20,220 bases of DNA from an uncultured Dorea sp. (GTDB lineage Bacteria; Bacillota; Clostridia; Lachnospirales; Lachnospiraceae), in contig CAJULU010000067.1 of NCBI GenBank assembly GCA_910587575.1, positions 1 through 20,220 on the forward strand, read 5' to 3'. This document shows positions 13,835 to 20,220 of this stretch, piece by piece. Numbering within the stretch: the stretch's first letter is position 1; each line of letters starts with the position of its first letter. The notes beneath the pieces are model-generated. The model had not been told where the DNA came from. It searched no databases and saw only the letters and a program-made list of their open reading frames with translations. Position numbers and translations under genes: made by a program.

Positions 13835-13862
13835 GGAATGTGATTGGGCATTCCCTTTTTTT
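13834..13862 (+). terminator. Intrinsic terminator after the S41 peptidase
   Basis: GGGAATG (13834-13840) and CATTCCC (13849-13855) form a 7-base stem around an 8-base loop, followed by seven T. The stem begins at the last base of the stop codon. Confidence 0.9.
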
Positions 13863-13928
13863 GTCCGGTATGATAGAATAGGATACAGGTGCAGTAAAGA
13901 AAGAATCAGGGAAAGGACAGGGGATAGG

Positions 13929-15224
13929 ATGATTTTAATTCAGGGAGGACATGTTGTTGACCCGCTTACCGGGAAGGATGGATGTTATGATGTGCTTGTG
14001 GAGGATGGAAGAATCAGAGAAGTGGCAGAACGTATCGAGGCAGATGCGGATCGTGTGATCCATGCAGAAGGCTGCTATGTGCTGCCGGGACTGATTGATC
14101 TGCATGTACATCTCAGGGATCCCGGGCTTGAATACAAGGAGACGCTCTCAACAGGGGGAAGGGCAGCGGTGAAAGGCGGGGTGACGACGGTATGTGCCAT
14201 GCCGAACACGAAGCCGGTCATGGATGACCGCAGTAAGGTTGCCAGTGTGCATGAACGGGCAAAGGGGGAGTCCCTGGCACATGTGATTCAGCTTGGTGCG
14301 GTAACAAAGGGTCAGAAAGGGGAAGAACTGGCGGATATTCCGGGAATGGCTGCAGAAGGCTGCCATGCCGTCAGCGAAGACGGGAAGTCGGTTATGAATG
14401 CATCCCTTTACCGCCAGGGAATGAAAGTGGCCAGGGAGTGCGGCATCTCTGTGTTCGCCCACTGTGAGGACCAGACGCTGGTAGAGCATGGGGTGATGAA
14501 TGCGGATGAGAACGCCAGACGCCTGGGACTGAAAGGGATTACGAATTCTGTGGAGGACGTGATCACTGCCCGGGATATTCTGCTTGCGAAAGAGACCGGG
14601 GTACGGCTTCATCTCTGTCACTGCTCGACGGCAGACAGTGTGAAGATGGTGCGCATGGCCAAAGAAGAGGGACTTCCTGTAACCGGAGAAGTATGCCCCC
14701 ATCATTTCATCCTGAGTTCGGATGACATTAAGGAGGATGACGGGAATTTCAAGATGAATCCGCCGCTCCGTACCAGAGAAGACGTAGAGGCATTGCGTCA
14801 GGGGCTGAAAGAGGGCGTGATGGATGTGATTGCAACGGATCATGCACCCCATTCCAGTGAGGAGAAGGACAGATCCATGGCAGAGGCTGCGTTTGGAATC
14901 GTGGGGCTTGAGACTTCTGCGGCGCTTACGTTCACTTCACTGGTGAAGACAGGAGTTTTAAGTATTATGGACATGGCGGAGAAGATGAGTTACAATCCGG
15001 CGAAGATTCTGGGACTTGAGGACAGAGGCAGCGTGTCGGCGGGAAAGGCGGCGGACATTACAGTCTTTGACCCGTCAAGGACCTATCGGATTGATAAGAA
15101 TATCTTTGTCTCAAAGGGGAAGAATACGCCCTTTGACGGGTTTGAAGTGACGGGTGAGGTGGTGTGTACCCTTGTGGACGGCAAGGTTGTATATGATGTA
15201 CTAGGGAACCAGGGGAAATGCTGA
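13929..15224 (+). CDS. pyrC: Dihydroorotase
   Basis: This 431-residue protein is the class I dihydroorotase of Gram-positive bacteria, catalysing carbamoyl-aspartate to dihydroorotate, the third step of UMP synthesis. DLHVHLRDPG gives the metal-binding His59 and His61 and the catalytic-loop Asp64. Further metal or active-site segments are FAHCEDQTL, LHLCHCSTADSV and VIATDHAPH with the family Asp. The C-terminal amidohydrolase beta domain is complete (SAGKAADITVFDP). GGGGATAGG is a modest ribosome site for ATG 13929. It is the first gene of pyrC-pyrF-pyrK-pyrD. No PyrR-type attenuator and no convincing promoter were recognised in the 94-base gap after the preceding terminator. Confidence 0.95.
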   Translation: MILIQGGHVVDPLTGKDGCYDVLVEDGRIREVAERIEADADRVIHAEGCYVLPGLIDLHVHLRDPGLEYKETLSTGGRAAVKGGVTTVCAMPNTKPVMDDRSKVASVHERAKGESLAHVIQLGAVTKGQKGEELADIPGMAAEGCHAVSEDGKSVMNASLYRQGMKVARECGISVFAHCEDQTLVEHGVMNADENARRLGLKGITNSVEDVITARDILLAKETGVRLHLCHCSTADSVKMVRMAKEEGLPVTGEVCPHHFILSSDDIKEDDGNFKMNPPLRTREDVEALRQGLKEGVMDVIATDHAPHSSEEKDRSMAEAAFGIVGLETSAALTFTSLVKTGVLSIMDMAEKMSYNPAKILGLEDRGSVSAGKAADITVFDPSRTYRIDKNIFVSKGKNTPFDGFEVTGEVVCTLVDGKVVYDVLGNQGKC

Positions 15225-15276
15225 CTTTGCAGAATGCGGACGGGAGACTGGAAAGACAAATTAGGAGGACAAGTAT

Positions 15277-16203
15277 ATGATTAATAAATTAGTGGAAAAT
15301 ATTAAGAAGACCAGGGCGCCCATTGTCGTGGGGCTGGATCCCATGCTGGATTATGTGCCGGAGCAGGTACAGAAAAAGGCTTTCCAGGAATATGGGGAGA
15401 CGCTTGAGGGAGCGGCGGAAGCCATCTGGCAGTTTAATAAAGCCATTGTTGACCAGACGTATGATCTGATTCCGGCAGTGAAACCACAGATCGCCATGTA
15501 TGAGCAGTTCGGGATTCCGGGGCTTGGCGCTTTCAAAAAGACGGTGGATTACTGTAAGGAGAAAGGGCTTGTGGTGATCGGAGACGTCAAGCGGGGCGAT
15601 ATCGGCTCCACCTCAGCGGCGTATGCGGTGGGACATCTGGGACGAATTAAGGTGGGGGGAAGATCTTATGTACCCTTTGATGAGGATTTTGCGACCGTCA
15701 ATCCCTATCTGGGTTCTGACGGGGTGAATCCATTTCTTAAAGTATGCAGGGAAGAGAAGAAAGGAATCTTTGTGCTGGTTAAGACGTCCAACCCCTCCAG
15801 CGGAGAGTTCCAGGATCAGCTGATTGACGGAAAGCCTCTGTATGAACTGGTGGGCGCAAAAGTTGCCGCCTGGGGAGAGGAACTGATGGGAGAGGAATAC
15901 AGCTATGTGGGCGCAGTCGTAGGCGCAACCTATCCGGAGATGGGGAAGGTTCTCAGAAAGATCATGCCGAAAGCGTATATCCTTGTGCCGGGTTATGGCG
16001 CACAGGGAGGAAAGGGGAAGGATCTGGCACATTTCTTCAATGAGGACGGGCTGGGCGCCATTGTGAATTCTTCCCGGGGGATTATTGCGGCCTATAAGCA
16101 GGAGAAGTATGGGAAGTATGGGGCAGAAGCATTTGCCCAGGCATCCAGGGCGGCGGTGGAAGATATGATTGCGGATATCAGAGATGCGGTTCAGCTGGGG
16201 TAA
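15277..16203 (+). CDS. pyrF: Orotidine 5'-phosphate decarboxylase, subfamily 2
   Basis: The 308-residue protein converts OMP to UMP, the last step of the pathway. VVIGDVKRGDIGST carries the D-x-K-x-x-D active site with Asp103, Lys105 and Asp108. The longer form with the PSSGEFQDQ and VPGYGAQGG segments is the type 2 enzyme (about 270-310 residues), not the short 240-residue type. AGGAGGACAAGT precedes ATG 15277, 52 bases after pyrC. The gap to pyrK (57 bases) has a small inverted repeat and an 11-base direct repeat. Confidence 0.95.
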   Translation: MINKLVENIKKTRAPIVVGLDPMLDYVPEQVQKKAFQEYGETLEGAAEAIWQFNKAIVDQTYDLIPAVKPQIAMYEQFGIPGLGAFKKTVDYCKEKGLVVIGDVKRGDIGSTSAAYAVGHLGRIKVGGRSYVPFDEDFATVNPYLGSDGVNPFLKVCREEKKGIFVLVKTSNPSSGEFQDQLIDGKPLYELVGAKVAAWGEELMGEEYSYVGAVVGATYPEMGKVLRKIMPKAYILVPGYGAQGGKGKDLAHFFNEDGLGAIVNSSRGIIAAYKQEKYGKYGAEAFAQASRAAVEDMIADIRDAVQLG

Positions 16204-16249
16204 ACCGGTGACCGGTATAGAGAGAATGACCAGTAACCGAGAGAATGAC
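16204..16249. repeat. Short repeats in the pyrF-pyrK gap
   Basis: ACCGGT occurs twice (16204-16209 and 16211-16216) and can fold as ACCGG-TGA-CCGGT. GAGAGAATGAC occurs at 16220-16230 and again at 16239-16249. The stretch may be a small local duplication; a regulatory role is not shown. Confidence 0.5.
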
Positions 16250-16260
16250 AGGAGGAAGAG

Positions 16261-17046
16261 ATGGCAGAGAGGAAGAAAGAGATGGCAGAAGTAGCAGCCC
16301 AGGAATTCCTGGCAGACGGTATCTGCAGTATGTGGATACGGACCGAGGCTTCCAGGAAGGCCAGGCCAGGGCAGTTTTTGTCCCTGTATACCGATGATCC
16401 AAGCCGGCTGCTTCCAAGACCGATCAGTATCTGTGAGATTGACAAGGCGGGGGAAAGGCTGCGGGTGGTGTACCGTGTGACGGGAGAACATACAGGAACC
16501 GCACAGTTTTCGAGACTGCGTGCAGGTGACAGGATTCTGCTGGTCGGGCCATTGGGAAATGGTTTCCCTCTGGAGGAAGCGCAGGGAAAGCGTGTGTTTC
16601 TGATGGGAGGCGGTATCGGCGTCCCCCCCATTCTGGAACTGGCGAAACAGGTCGTATGTGTGAAGAAGCAGATTGTGGTTGGATATCGGGATTCGCAGAC
16701 GTTTCTGAAGGAAGAGTTCGAACAAAACGGAGAACTTTACATTTCCACGGAAGACGGGAGCGTAGGAACCAGGGGGAATGTATTGCATGCTATACAAAAA
16801 AATGGTCTGGAAGCGGATATGATCTTTGCCTGTGGCCCGACTCCAATGCTGCGGGCAATCAAGGAGTATGCCGGAGAAAAAAAGATTGCATGCTATCTGT
16901 CTCTGGAGGAAAGGATGGCCTGCGGGATCGGGGCCTGCCTGGGATGTGTGTGCCGGACGAAGGAGCGGGATCATCATACGAATGTGCATAACACCCGGAT
17001 CTGCAAGGATGGGCCGGTATTCTTAGCGACGGAGGTGGAGATCTGA
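16261..17046 (+). CDS. pyrK: Dihydroorotate dehydrogenase electron transfer subunit
   Basis: PyrK carries FAD and a 2Fe-2S cluster and passes electrons from PyrD to NAD+ in the class 1B dihydroorotate dehydrogenase. The 261-residue protein has the FAD motif RPIS (53-56), the GGGIGVPP nucleotide-binding segment and a C-terminal cysteine set for the 2Fe-2S cluster: Cys221, Cys226, Cys229 and Cys248, with an extra Cys231. Spacing of the first three (x4, x2) agrees with the family. AGGAGG precedes ATG 16261. Its TGA overlaps the pyrD ATG by one base (TGATG), so the two subunits are translationally coupled. Confidence 0.95.
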   Translation: MAERKKEMAEVAAQEFLADGICSMWIRTEASRKARPGQFLSLYTDDPSRLLPRPISICEIDKAGERLRVVYRVTGEHTGTAQFSRLRAGDRILLVGPLGNGFPLEEAQGKRVFLMGGGIGVPPILELAKQVVCVKKQIVVGYRDSQTFLKEEFEQNGELYISTEDGSVGTRGNVLHAIQKNGLEADMIFACGPTPMLRAIKEYAGEKKIACYLSLEERMACGIGACLGCVCRTKERDHHTNVHNTRICKDGPVFLATEVEI

Positions 17047-17954
17047 TGAATATGAAGGTGAATATAGCGGGAACAGAGTGGAAGAATCCTGTGACCGTAG
17101 CTTCAGGGACTTTTGGTTCCGGAGCGGAATATGCGGATTTCGTTGATCTGAACAGGCTGGGAGCCGTTACGACCAAGGGAGTATCAAGCGTTGCCTGGCC
17201 CGGGAATCCCACGCCCAGAGTGGCGGAGACCTGGGGAGGCATGATGAATGCAATCGGGCTTCAGAATCCGGGGATTGAACTGTTCTGTAAGCGGGACATT
17301 CCCTTTCTCCGGAAATATGATACCAGGATCATTGTCAATGTATGCGGGAAATCGGAGGAAGACTACTGTAAGGTGGTGGAACGTCTGGGAGACGAGGATG
17401 TGGACATGCTGGAGATCAATATCTCCTGTCCTAATGTGAAAGAAGGGGGAATCGCTTTCGGGCAGAACCCCAAAGCGGCGGAGGATATTACCAGAGCGGT
17501 TAAGAAGTATGCGAAACAGCCGGTGATTATGAAACTTAGCCCGAATGTGACCGACATTGCCGAGATGGCGAAGGCCGTGGAGGCAGGAGGCGCTGACGTG
17601 GTGTCGCTGATCAATACCCTGACCGGGATGAAGATTGATATCCGCAGAAGGACATTTGCTCTGGCGAACCAGACCGGAGGTGTGTCCGGGCCTGGGATTC
17701 ACCCCATTGCCGTGCGGATGGTCTATCAGGCGGCACAGGCGGTGAAGATTCCGGTCATCGGCATGGGCGGGATTGCGTGTGCGGAGGACGCCATTGAGAT
17801 GATGCTGGCAGGGGCCAGCGCTGTGTCGGTGGGGACGGCGAATTTCCATAATCCGGCGGTGACGATGGAGATCGTGGAAGGGATTGAGGCATATCTGCGG
17901 GAGAACCAGATGGAAGATGTACGGGAACTGACAGGGGCAGTGCGGGCGATGTAA
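17046..17954 (+). CDS. pyrD: Dihydroorotate dehydrogenase B, catalytic subunit
   Basis: The 302-residue FMN protein oxidises dihydroorotate to orotate together with PyrK. Evidence: the TTKGVS lysine (Lys44), NAIGLQNPG, the catalytic Cys128 in EINISCPNVKEGG, VSLINTLTGM and the phosphate-binding GMGGIACAEDA. Cys rather than Ser as the base marks class 1. The first ATG at 17046 overlaps the pyrK stop and has GGAGGTGGAG upstream; a second ATG at 17052 would remove only two residues. A strong terminator follows immediately, so pyrE, often near these genes, is not in this operon here. Confidence 0.96.
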   Translation: MNMKVNIAGTEWKNPVTVASGTFGSGAEYADFVDLNRLGAVTTKGVSSVAWPGNPTPRVAETWGGMMNAIGLQNPGIELFCKRDIPFLRKYDTRIIVNVCGKSEEDYCKVVERLGDEDVDMLEINISCPNVKEGGIAFGQNPKAAEDITRAVKKYAKQPVIMKLSPNVTDIAEMAKAVEAGGADVVSLINTLTGMKIDIRRRTFALANQTGGVSGPGIHPIAVRMVYQAAQAVKIPVIGMGGIACAEDAIEMMLAGASAVSVGTANFHNPAVTMEIVEGIEAYLRENQMEDVRELTGAVRAM

Positions 17955-17967
17955 GAAAGAGGAAAAT

Positions 17968-18006
17968 AATGCGGGAAGCCGGTTTGTAAAAGGTTTCCCG
18001 CATTTT
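17968..18006 (+). terminator. Intrinsic terminator after pyrD
   Basis: AATGCGGGAAGCC (17968-17980) pairs with GGTTTCCCGCATT (17992-18004), thirteen pairs including one G-U, around an 11-base loop. A short T run (TTTTCTTC) follows. Confidence 0.88.
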
Positions 18007-18027
18007 CTTCCAAACATTTATAACGTA

Positions 18028-18056
18028 TTGTAGCCTTTGTATATATTTGCTATACT
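18028..18056 (+). promoter_or_regulatory. Candidate sigma-A promoter for the AAA-ATPase gene
   Basis: TTGTAG (18028-18033) and TATACT (18051-18056) are 17 bases apart. The transcript would start about 20 bases before the ATG at 18082. The gene thus appears to be its own unit, separate from the pyr operon. Confidence 0.6.
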
Positions 18057-18081
18057 TTATGATAATAAAAGGAGGACGCCT

Positions 18082-19758
18082 ATGGAAGCCATAAATATCC
18101 CTGTCGGAATCTCGAATTTTCATGAGATTCGAAGGAAAGGCAGCTATTTTGTTGATAAATCCGGTCTGATCGTGCAGCTGCTGAAAACACAGAGTACAAA
18201 GGCAACGTTAATCACACGGCCCCGCCGTTTCGGAAAAACACTTTGTATGAGTATGCTGTCAGAATTTTTTGATATACAAAAGAATAGCAGACATTTATTT
18301 GCCGGGCTTTCCGTTATGGAAAATGAGGAACTCTTAAGGCACTGGATGAATCAATATCCCACATTATTTCTGACATTCCGAAGTGTGGACGGACTGAACT
18401 TTTCCAGTGCATATGCACAGCTTGTATCAGTCATTGCAGAGCTTTACAAAAAGCACATTTATCTGGCAGAAAGTGAGCGGATTCATCCCCTGGACCAAGA
18501 GCAGTTTTACAGGATAGCAGCGGAGAAATCGGATCTGAAGGATATTAAAAACAGTTTGCTGAAACTGACCCGGCTTATGGAATTATACTACGAAAAGCCC
18601 GTGATTCTGCTCATAGATGAATATGATGTTCCTCTGGCGAAAGCAAGCGAAAAAGGGTATTATTCGGAAATGCTGGATGCAATAAAGGGGATCATGCAGG
18701 TGATGAAAGACAATGATTCATTAGAGCTTGCAGTGATCACAGGCTGTCTTCGGATTGCAAAAGAAAGCATTTTCACTGGAACGAATAATTTTGTATCGGA
18801 TACTATTTCCGATACGCAGTTAAACGAATACTTTGGCTTTACTCAGGACGAAGTGAACCGTCTGCTTCTGGAAACAGGACTTACGTCTTATGCGGCTGAG
18901 ATTAAGGAGTGGTATAACGGATATCATTTCGGTGATTTCGACGTTTACTGCCCCTGGGATGTCATGAACTATGTACAGAATCTGCTCTTGAATCCGGACT
19001 CAAAGCCTGAAAATTTCTGGGAAAATACGAGCGATAATGCTATCATTCGTAATTTTTTAAAACGAACGGATTTTGACGTAAATGACAAGTATGAGACATT
19101 GCTTGCAGGGGGATATATCGTAGAACCCATTGAGGAAAATCTCACCTATGATGTTCTGGAGGGATCAGAAGAAAATCTATGGAGCCTGCTGTATCTGACA
19201 GGCTACCTGACAAGGATGCGTCCGGAGGAGATTCCGGATCTGCAGATGTTTCCAGACCGATATGCGTTGAAAATTCCCAACAAGGAGGTTCTGGGTATTT
19301 TTAAGAAAAGTGTCAGAACCTGGTTGATGAAAACTACCGCACAAAAGGACCGGAGGGAATTATTTGCGGCGTTATGGGAAACGGATGCCAGGCAGCTGAC
19401 TGAATTGATTTCAGATCTGTTGTTTGACACCATCAGTTATCATGATTATGCTGAAAGCTTCTACCATGCATTTCTGACTGGTCTGTTCTCTAACGCAGGA
19501 TATCGCGTGGAATCCAATTATGAATATGGACTGGGGCGCTCTGATATTGTTATAAAAGACCGGAAAAACCGCAGAGCTGTTGTCCTGGAGGCAAAGCGGT
19601 CTTATGAGGAAGATCAGATGGAGAGTGACTGCGAAGAAGCGCTTGCACAGATTCAGAAGAAACAATATGCAAAAAAGGCAGAGTGCGATGGATATCAGAA
19701 TGTAGGCAGGCTGGGGGTTGCATTTTTTCAGAAGAGATGTCTGGTGAAAGCAATGTGA
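18082..19758 (+). CDS. AAA-ATPase-like protein with C-terminal PD-(D/E)XK nuclease domain
   Basis: ATG 18082 follows GGAGGACGCCT; an upstream in-frame ATG at 18037 lies inside the promoter. The 558-residue protein has an N-terminal ATPase of the AAA-ATPase_like family: the starting IPVGISNFHEIRRKG and YFVDKS, Walker A RPRRFGKT (46-53) and Walker B ILLIDEYD with Asp179 and Glu180. The C-terminus is a PD-(D/E)XK nuclease-like domain with Asp488 (GRSDIVI) and Glu503-x-Lys505 (VLEAK). All key residues are intact. The family is common and often multi-copy in gut anaerobes, but its role is unknown; defence or selfish DNA functions have been suggested without proof. Codon use is visibly more A+T-rich than in the pyr genes, which fits horizontal acquisition. 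Confidence 0.88.
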   Translation: MEAINIPVGISNFHEIRRKGSYFVDKSGLIVQLLKTQSTKATLITRPRRFGKTLCMSMLSEFFDIQKNSRHLFAGLSVMENEELLRHWMNQYPTLFLTFRSVDGLNFSSAYAQLVSVIAELYKKHIYLAESERIHPLDQEQFYRIAAEKSDLKDIKNSLLKLTRLMELYYEKPVILLIDEYDVPLAKASEKGYYSEMLDAIKGIMQVMKDNDSLELAVITGCLRIAKESIFTGTNNFVSDTISDTQLNEYFGFTQDEVNRLLLETGLTSYAAEIKEWYNGYHFGDFDVYCPWDVMNYVQNLLLNPDSKPENFWENTSDNAIIRNFLKRTDFDVNDKYETLLAGGYIVEPIEENLTYDVLEGSEENLWSLLYLTGYLTRMRPEEIPDLQMFPDRYALKIPNKEVLGIFKKSVRTWLMKTTAQKDRRELFAALWETDARQLTELISDLLFDTISYHDYAESFYHAFLTGLFSNAGYRVESNYEYGLGRSDIVIKDRKNRRAVVLEAKRSYEEDQMESDCEEALAQIQKKQYAKKAECDGYQNVGRLGVAFFQKRCLVKAM

Positions 19759-19765
19759 AAAATTT

Positions 19766-19787
19766 GTCCCTCAGAGGTAAGAGGGAC
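19766..19787. repeat. Hairpin after the AAA-ATPase gene
   Basis: GTCCCTC (19766-19772) and GAGGGAC (19781-19787) form a perfect 7-base stem with an 8-base loop, eight bases after the stop codon. No T run follows directly; TTTTTT appears only at 19814-19819. It may be part of a weak terminator. Confidence 0.45.
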
Positions 19788-19808
19788 GGGAAACCAACGC
19801 AGCATCGG

Positions 19809-19835
19809 CTCTCTTTTTTGTGCAAGGAAAGAGAG
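19809..19835. repeat. Inverted repeat upstream of the AraC-type gene
   Basis: CTCTCTTT (19809-19816) and AAAGAGAG (19828-19835) are perfect 8-base inverted repeats around 11 bases. The right arm plus GG could also be read as a ribosome site for a tiny ORF. Function unknown. Confidence 0.35.
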
Positions 19836-19913
19836 GAAAAATGAAAGCAGAAGCCTTATAATGATAAAGGCAGATTGGTATTAGGCATAATATATGCGAA
19901 AAGGAGGGATCTT

Positions 19914-20220
19914 ATGGAATGGGCCTACAGACTAAACCAGAGCATGGATTATATCGAGGAACATTTGACAGGTGAAATTGACTATGAACAGCTCGGGCGG
20001 ATTGCCTGCTGCTCCGCTTACCACTACCAGAGGATGTTTACTTATATGGCGGGAATCACTCTGGCAGAATATGTCCGAAGAAGAAAGATGTCTTTAGCGG
20101 CAGTCGACCTGCAGGGTGGGGATGAACGGATCATTGATATTGCAGAGAAGTACGGCTACCGTTCCCCGACTGCATTTAACAGGGCGTTCCAGTCTTTTCA
20201 CGGGATAGCCCCATCGTCCG
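19914..20220 (+). CDS. AraC family transcriptional regulator, N-terminal part
   Basis: ATG 19914 follows AAGGAGGGATCTT, and the frame stays open to the window edge (102 full codons). The visible part is an AraC-type double helix-turn-helix at the very N-terminus: MEWAYRLNQSMDYIEEHL, then the first motif (DYEQLGRIACCSAYHYQRMF), the linker AEYVRRRKMSLAA, and the second motif (DIAEKYGYRSPTAFNRAFQ) ending FHGIAPS. AraC proteins that begin with the DNA-binding domain often carry a GyrI-like effector domain behind it, but that part lies beyond the window. The target genes are unknown. Confidence 0.9.
   Translation, partial: MEWAYRLNQSMDYIEEHLTGEIDYEQLGRIACCSAYHYQRMFTYMAGITLAEYVRRRKMSLAAVDLQGGDERIIDIAEKYGYRSPTAFNRAFQSFHGIAPSS

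Noticed and set aside
15613..16989. 458-residue - strand open frame across pyrF and pyrK
   Set aside because: Long but antisense to two enzymes with intact catalytic motifs; it crosses their intergenic gap, has no ribosome site and no recognisable domain.
18037..18081. Upstream ATG for the AAA-ATPase
   Set aside because: The added 15 residues fall across the -35/-10 promoter, and ATG 18082 has GGAGG at good spacing.
19841..19861. Six-residue leader peptide (MKAEAL) before the AraC-type gene
   Set aside because: Although GAGAGG precedes it, such short frames arise by chance and there is no attenuator to go with it.
1..20220. CRISPR array, insertion sequence, prophage or tRNA/rRNA
   Set aside because: No regularly spaced repeats, transposase or integrase motifs, or RNA gene structures were found.

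Overview
The window looks like a chromosome segment from a spore-forming, strictly anaerobic Clostridia bacterium, most probably a Lachnospiraceae member of the gut type. The reasons are: a glycyl-radical hydroxyproline dehydratase with its activase; a second radical-SAM activase; an alpha/beta-type small acid-soluble spore protein; a class 1B PyrK/PyrD pair; Gram-positive style ftsEX followed by an M23 hydrolase; strong AGGAGG ribosome sites; and sigma-A promoters close to consensus. The species cannot be fixed from the sequence alone. Nearly all genes are on the + strand; only the GntR regulator is on the - strand.

Layout. 1-2529: end of a glycyl-radical activase, then the dehydratase (hypD). 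2530-3065: a nested inverted repeat and acylphosphatase. 3066-4375: a TetR regulator with an NrdG2-type radical-SAM activase. 4395-5054 (-): a FadR/FCD-type GntR regulator, divergent from the next operon. 5264-7446: PadR, HAAS/DUF1700 membrane protein, DUF4097 beta-repeat protein and PspC, a compact envelope-sensing-type operon that ends in a very strong hairpin. 7601-8589: a spore DNA-binding protein and a divergent WecG/TagA-like glycosyltransferase. 8786-13834: a PucR/CdaR-like regulator, ftsE, ftsX, a coiled-coil M23 peptidase and an S41 C-terminal processing protease, tightly packed and closed by a terminator. 13929-17954: pyrC, pyrF, pyrK, pyrD, the later part of de novo UMP synthesis, closed by a terminator. 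18082-19758: an AAA-ATPase/PD-(D/E)XK protein of unknown function with more A+T-rich codon use. 19914-20220: the start of an AraC-type regulator, cut by the window edge.

How the genes fit together. The first pair would dehydrate trans-4-hydroxyproline to pyrroline-5-carboxylate for Stickland-type reduction. The ftsEX block is a division or cell-wall remodelling unit: the ABC module is expected to switch on the M23 hydrolase outside the cell, and the protease next to it may limit the hydrolase. The pyr genes make UMP, but pyrB, pyrE and carAB are not in the window.

No CRISPR array, insertion sequence, prophage, tRNA or rRNA was seen. No gene-free stretch exceeds about 210 bases. Nothing here is clearly a wholly new system. 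The best candidates for something under-described are the regulator-ftsEX-M23-protease unit, the PadR/HAAS/DUF4097/PspC operon, and the GD-for-DG change in the WecG-like enzyme.
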